A DNA stretch of 64,000 nucleotides from contig CAVORW010000001.1 of the NCBI GenBank assembly GCA_963698715.1, positions 124,001-188,000 on the forward strand, given 5' to 3'. Made by a program: the position numbers and the translations under genes. This document shows, piece after piece, positions 61,946-64,000 of the stretch (position 1 is the stretch's first letter; every line of letters begins with the position of its first letter). The notes below the pieces were generated by a model, which was not told the DNA's origin, searched no databases, and was given only the letters and a program-made list of their open reading frames with translations. The stretch is from CAWHJB01 sp963698715. Its GTDB lineage: Bacteria; Chloroflexota; Anaerolineae; Anaerolineales; UBA4823.

Positions 61946-63502
61946 ATGTTGAAACGCTACCTCTATTTCGCCGTTTTTGCCTCTGGCATGACAACCCTGG
62001 CCATTGAGCTATCTGCTTCACGCCTGCTAGGCAGTGTTTTTGGCACCAGCAATCTCGTTTGGGCCAGTATCATCGGTCTGATTCTAATCTACCTGACGCT
62101 GGGATATTTTATCGGGGGTCCATGGGCAGACCGTTCCCCACACTATCGGACCATGTATGGTATTTTGGCCTGGGGGGCATTCACCTGCGGGCTGGCTCCC
62201 CTGTTTTCCCGCCCGGTGCTGCGCCTGGCTGCCGACGCCTTCGACCATCTGCAGATTGGGGTCTTGCTGGGTTCGTTCACTGCGGTGCTGATCCTGTTTA
62301 TCATCCCGGTGACATTACTGGGTACCATCTCTCCCTTCGCTATCCGTCTGGCAATCGGCGATTCGTCTGAGGCTGGCCGAGTCTCGGGAAGAATCTATGC
62401 CATCTCTACCCTGGGATCTTTTATCGGCACTTTTCTGCCCGTGCTGGTTATCATCCCATGGATTGGAACAACTTTGACCTTCATAGGCTTCAGCCTGTTC
62501 CTGCTAGTTGTAGCTCTGATTGGCCTGGGTTTGGCGGAAGGTTGGCGAAAAACGATCCCCTGGCTATGGATGCCCCTCGTTCTGATTGCACTGGCCTGGT
62601 TTTGGCAGGGCCGTCCTATCAAGACTACCGAATTCCAGATATTTGAAACTGAATCTGCGTACAACTATATTCAGGTATTGGAACAAGATCAGTATCGCTA
62701 TCTGCGATTGAATGAGGGCCAGGGCATTCATTCAGCCTGGCACCCAACTCAATTGGGTTTTGCAGGTCCCTGGGAACAATTCCTGGCTGCGCCGTTTTTC
62801 AATGCGCCATCATACGCCCCAGAGCAGGTCAAGAGCATGGCGATTGTAGGGCTGGCAGCCGGTACACTCGCTCGCCAGGCGACTGCTGTTTACGGGCCAA
62901 TACCCATCGATGGTTTTGAAATTGATCCGGAGATCATTGCCGTGGCTCGCCAGTATTTTGATATGAACCAGCCCAATTTGAATGCTATTGCCCAGGATGG
63001 GCGCTGGGGCCTGGAACACAGCAACCGGCAGTATTCGATCATAGCAGTCGATGCCTATCGCCCTCCATATATCCCCTGGCATCTGACCACCCGTGAATTT
63101 TTCCAAATAGTGTTCAATCATTTAGAGCCGGATGGCACCCTGGTTATCAATGTTGGTCGCTCTCCAACCGATCGGGCACTGATCGAAGGCCTGGTGGGAA
63201 CCATCCAGACAGTTTTTCCTTCTGTCTATGTAATGGATGTTCCGGATACATTTAATTCGATCATATACGCCACACTCTTGCCGACCCAAGTGGAAAATTT
63301 ATACAACAACCTGCTGTACCTCTACACCCGTGAAGATATTCATCCCTTATTAATTGATGCGATCCAACGGGCAGTGGTGTTCCAGGAGACTACCCCGCAG
63401 AGTTCTGTCGTTTATACGGATGATCTGGCTCCGATCGAGCTGGTAACCAATCAAATGATTTTAAATTTTGTATTTTTTGGCGATATGGAGTCGATACAAT
63501 GA
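61946..63502 (+). CDS. Fused membrane/spermidine synthase-like protein
   Basis: 518 residues. The N-terminal ~230 residues hold seven or so membrane segments with MTTLAIELSASRLLGSVFGTSNLVWASIIG, typical of fused MFS-type/spermidine-synthase proteins. The C-terminal Rossmann part (MAIVGLAAGTLARQ, IDGFEIDPEIIAVARQYF, DGRWGLE, IAVDAYRP) resembles SpeE, but GGGxG is altered to GLAAG. Polyamine synthesis should not be assumed; many such fusions are of unknown function. It overlaps the next gene by 4 bases. Confidence 0.85.
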   Translation: MLKRYLYFAVFASGMTTLAIELSASRLLGSVFGTSNLVWASIIGLILIYLTLGYFIGGPWADRSPHYRTMYGILAWGAFTCGLAPLFSRPVLRLAADAFDHLQIGVLLGSFTAVLILFIIPVTLLGTISPFAIRLAIGDSSEAGRVSGRIYAISTLGSFIGTFLPVLVIIPWIGTTLTFIGFSLFLLVVALIGLGLAEGWRKTIPWLWMPLVLIALAWFWQGRPIKTTEFQIFETESAYNYIQVLEQDQYRYLRLNEGQGIHSAWHPTQLGFAGPWEQFLAAPFFNAPSYAPEQVKSMAIVGLAAGTLARQATAVYGPIPIDGFEIDPEIIAVARQYFDMNQPNLNAIAQDGRWGLEHSNRQYSIIAVDAYRPPYIPWHLTTREFFQIVFNHLEPDGTLVINVGRSPTDRALIEGLVGTIQTVFPSVYVMDVPDTFNSIIYATLLPTQVENLYNNLLYLYTREDIHPLLIDAIQRAVVFQETTPQSSVVYTDDLAPIELVTNQMILNFVFFGDMESIQ

Positions 63503-64000
63503 GTCAGTCCCCCGTAAAAAAAGCTCTCGGCTGGCTGATCGCGCTGCTAGTTCCTGTGGCCCTTGTGCTTGGCGTTGTCCGCCTGATGCTTACCCCGGTC
63601 TTCTTGCGAATCGAGTACAGCCTGCCGAACTTCCCGCCGGATAGGTTCGGGTTCAGCCAGGAAGACCGTCTTTATTGGGCCCAATTTGCCGTGGATTATC
63701 TGTTAAACTCGGCAGATATTACTTACCTGGGCGACCTGAAGTTTGATGATGGACAGCCGCTTTATAACCAGCGCGAACTGAGCCATATGGTGGATGTCAA
63801 AGTGACAGTGACCGCGGCGTTGAGGGTCTGGTACGCGGCCTTGCTGGTGCTTTTTGGCATTGGCCTGGGGGCCAGATGGGCAGGTTGGTGGGATAGCTAC
63901 CTGCTGGGGGTGCGGCGCGGCAGCTGGATAACTGTATTCGTTTTGGCTGCCATCATCTTGCTGGTATTCATAAGCTTCGGAGTTTTATTCGTAGCCTTCC
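63499..64000 (+). CDS. DUF1461/TIGR01906-type integral membrane protein (truncated by window edge)
   Basis: The ATG overlaps the upstream TGA and the frame is open to the edge, 167 codons. It begins MSQSPVKKALGWLIALLVPV, a membrane segment, followed by an external part with FGFSQEDRLYWAQFAVDYLL and LYNQRELSHMVDVK, the family's F-x-x-E-R and E-x-x-HM-D-V-K signature, then more membrane segments. Function unknown. Probably in one operon with the preceding gene. Confidence 0.82.
   Translation, partial: MSQSPVKKALGWLIALLVPVALVLGVVRLMLTPVFLRIEYSLPNFPPDRFGFSQEDRLYWAQFAVDYLLNSADITYLGDLKFDDGQPLYNQRELSHMVDVKVTVTAALRVWYAALLVLFGIGLGARWAGWWDSYLLGVRRGSWITVFVLAAIILLVFISFGVLFVAF

Noticed and set aside
61946..63502. 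Naming the gene speE
   Set aside because: The glycine-rich SAM-type loop is altered and the protein is a membrane fusion; polyamine synthesis is not supported.

Overview
The window looks like chromosomal DNA of an anaerobic member of the Chloroflexota, most likely class Anaerolineae. This is inferred from gene content and style: moderate GC, an AbrB-radical SAM tungsten-enzyme maturase beside an aldehyde:ferredoxin oxidoreductase, a BTAD-type regulator remnant, very large multi-GAF kinases, a baseplate-J-like membrane protein, and many short operons with 4-base ATGA overlaps. No rRNA, CRISPR array or prophage was found. One tRNA (Val, GAC) is present.

Layout. 1-3510 (minus): a promoter and a 400-base leader carrying a 31-codon ORF and two tandem terminators, then an ABC ATPase with a disrupted 5' end, three GNAT acetyltransferases and a HAD hydrolase that runs off the edge. 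3618-8888 (minus): surface proteins (metallophosphoesterase lipoprotein, membrane M1 peptidase, sugar-dehydrogenase-like lipoprotein) and a DUF1232-like protein. 9036-12793 (minus): infC-rpmI-rplT, then thrS under a T-box. 13038-18566 (minus): a two-repeat secreted protein, a BTAD fragment, tRNA-Val, an alpha/beta hydrolase, and rdgB-histidine kinase-membrane protein. 18732-25858 (mostly plus): yceD, a primary-type sigma factor, metG behind a Met-rich leader ORF and terminator, pncC/cinA plus a small gene on minus, uvrC, and a 42-residue membrane protein. 26032-30897 (minus): a 1621-residue hybrid sensor kinase. 31364-37256: tungsten/molybdenum cofactor block (radical SAM maturase, MoaD-like, AOR, MoaA) and a degenerate tyrosine recombinase. 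37484-38466: a decayed mobile element in which a sigma-like gene is joined out of frame to a transposase-like tail. 38667-43489: a lipoprotein, HD and SanA/YdcF proteins, and PhnE/PhnC transporter genes without a PhnD. 43636-49111 (plus): folC, lon, and a Schlafen/AlbA-type regulator with a 5' frameshift. 49214-61545 (minus): a second sugar-dehydrogenase-like protein, DUF692-like, then alaS upstream of ruvX-mltG-phosphatase with glycosyltransferase and membrane genes between. 61946-64000 (plus): a spermidine-synthase-like membrane protein and a DUF1461/TIGR01906-type protein.

The most interesting features are regulatory. Two leaders, upstream of metG and upstream of the ABC/GNAT operon, combine a promoter, a short ORF, a terminator and mutually exclusive pairings of the kind used in ribosome-controlled attenuation; they appear to sense different signals. 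A family of long perfect hairpins sharing the arm GGTGTTCGGTTTG is scattered between genes, and its inner arms differ by compensatory changes. All structures were folded by eye and all functions are read from sequence, so protein names are family-level unless a diagnostic motif is cited.
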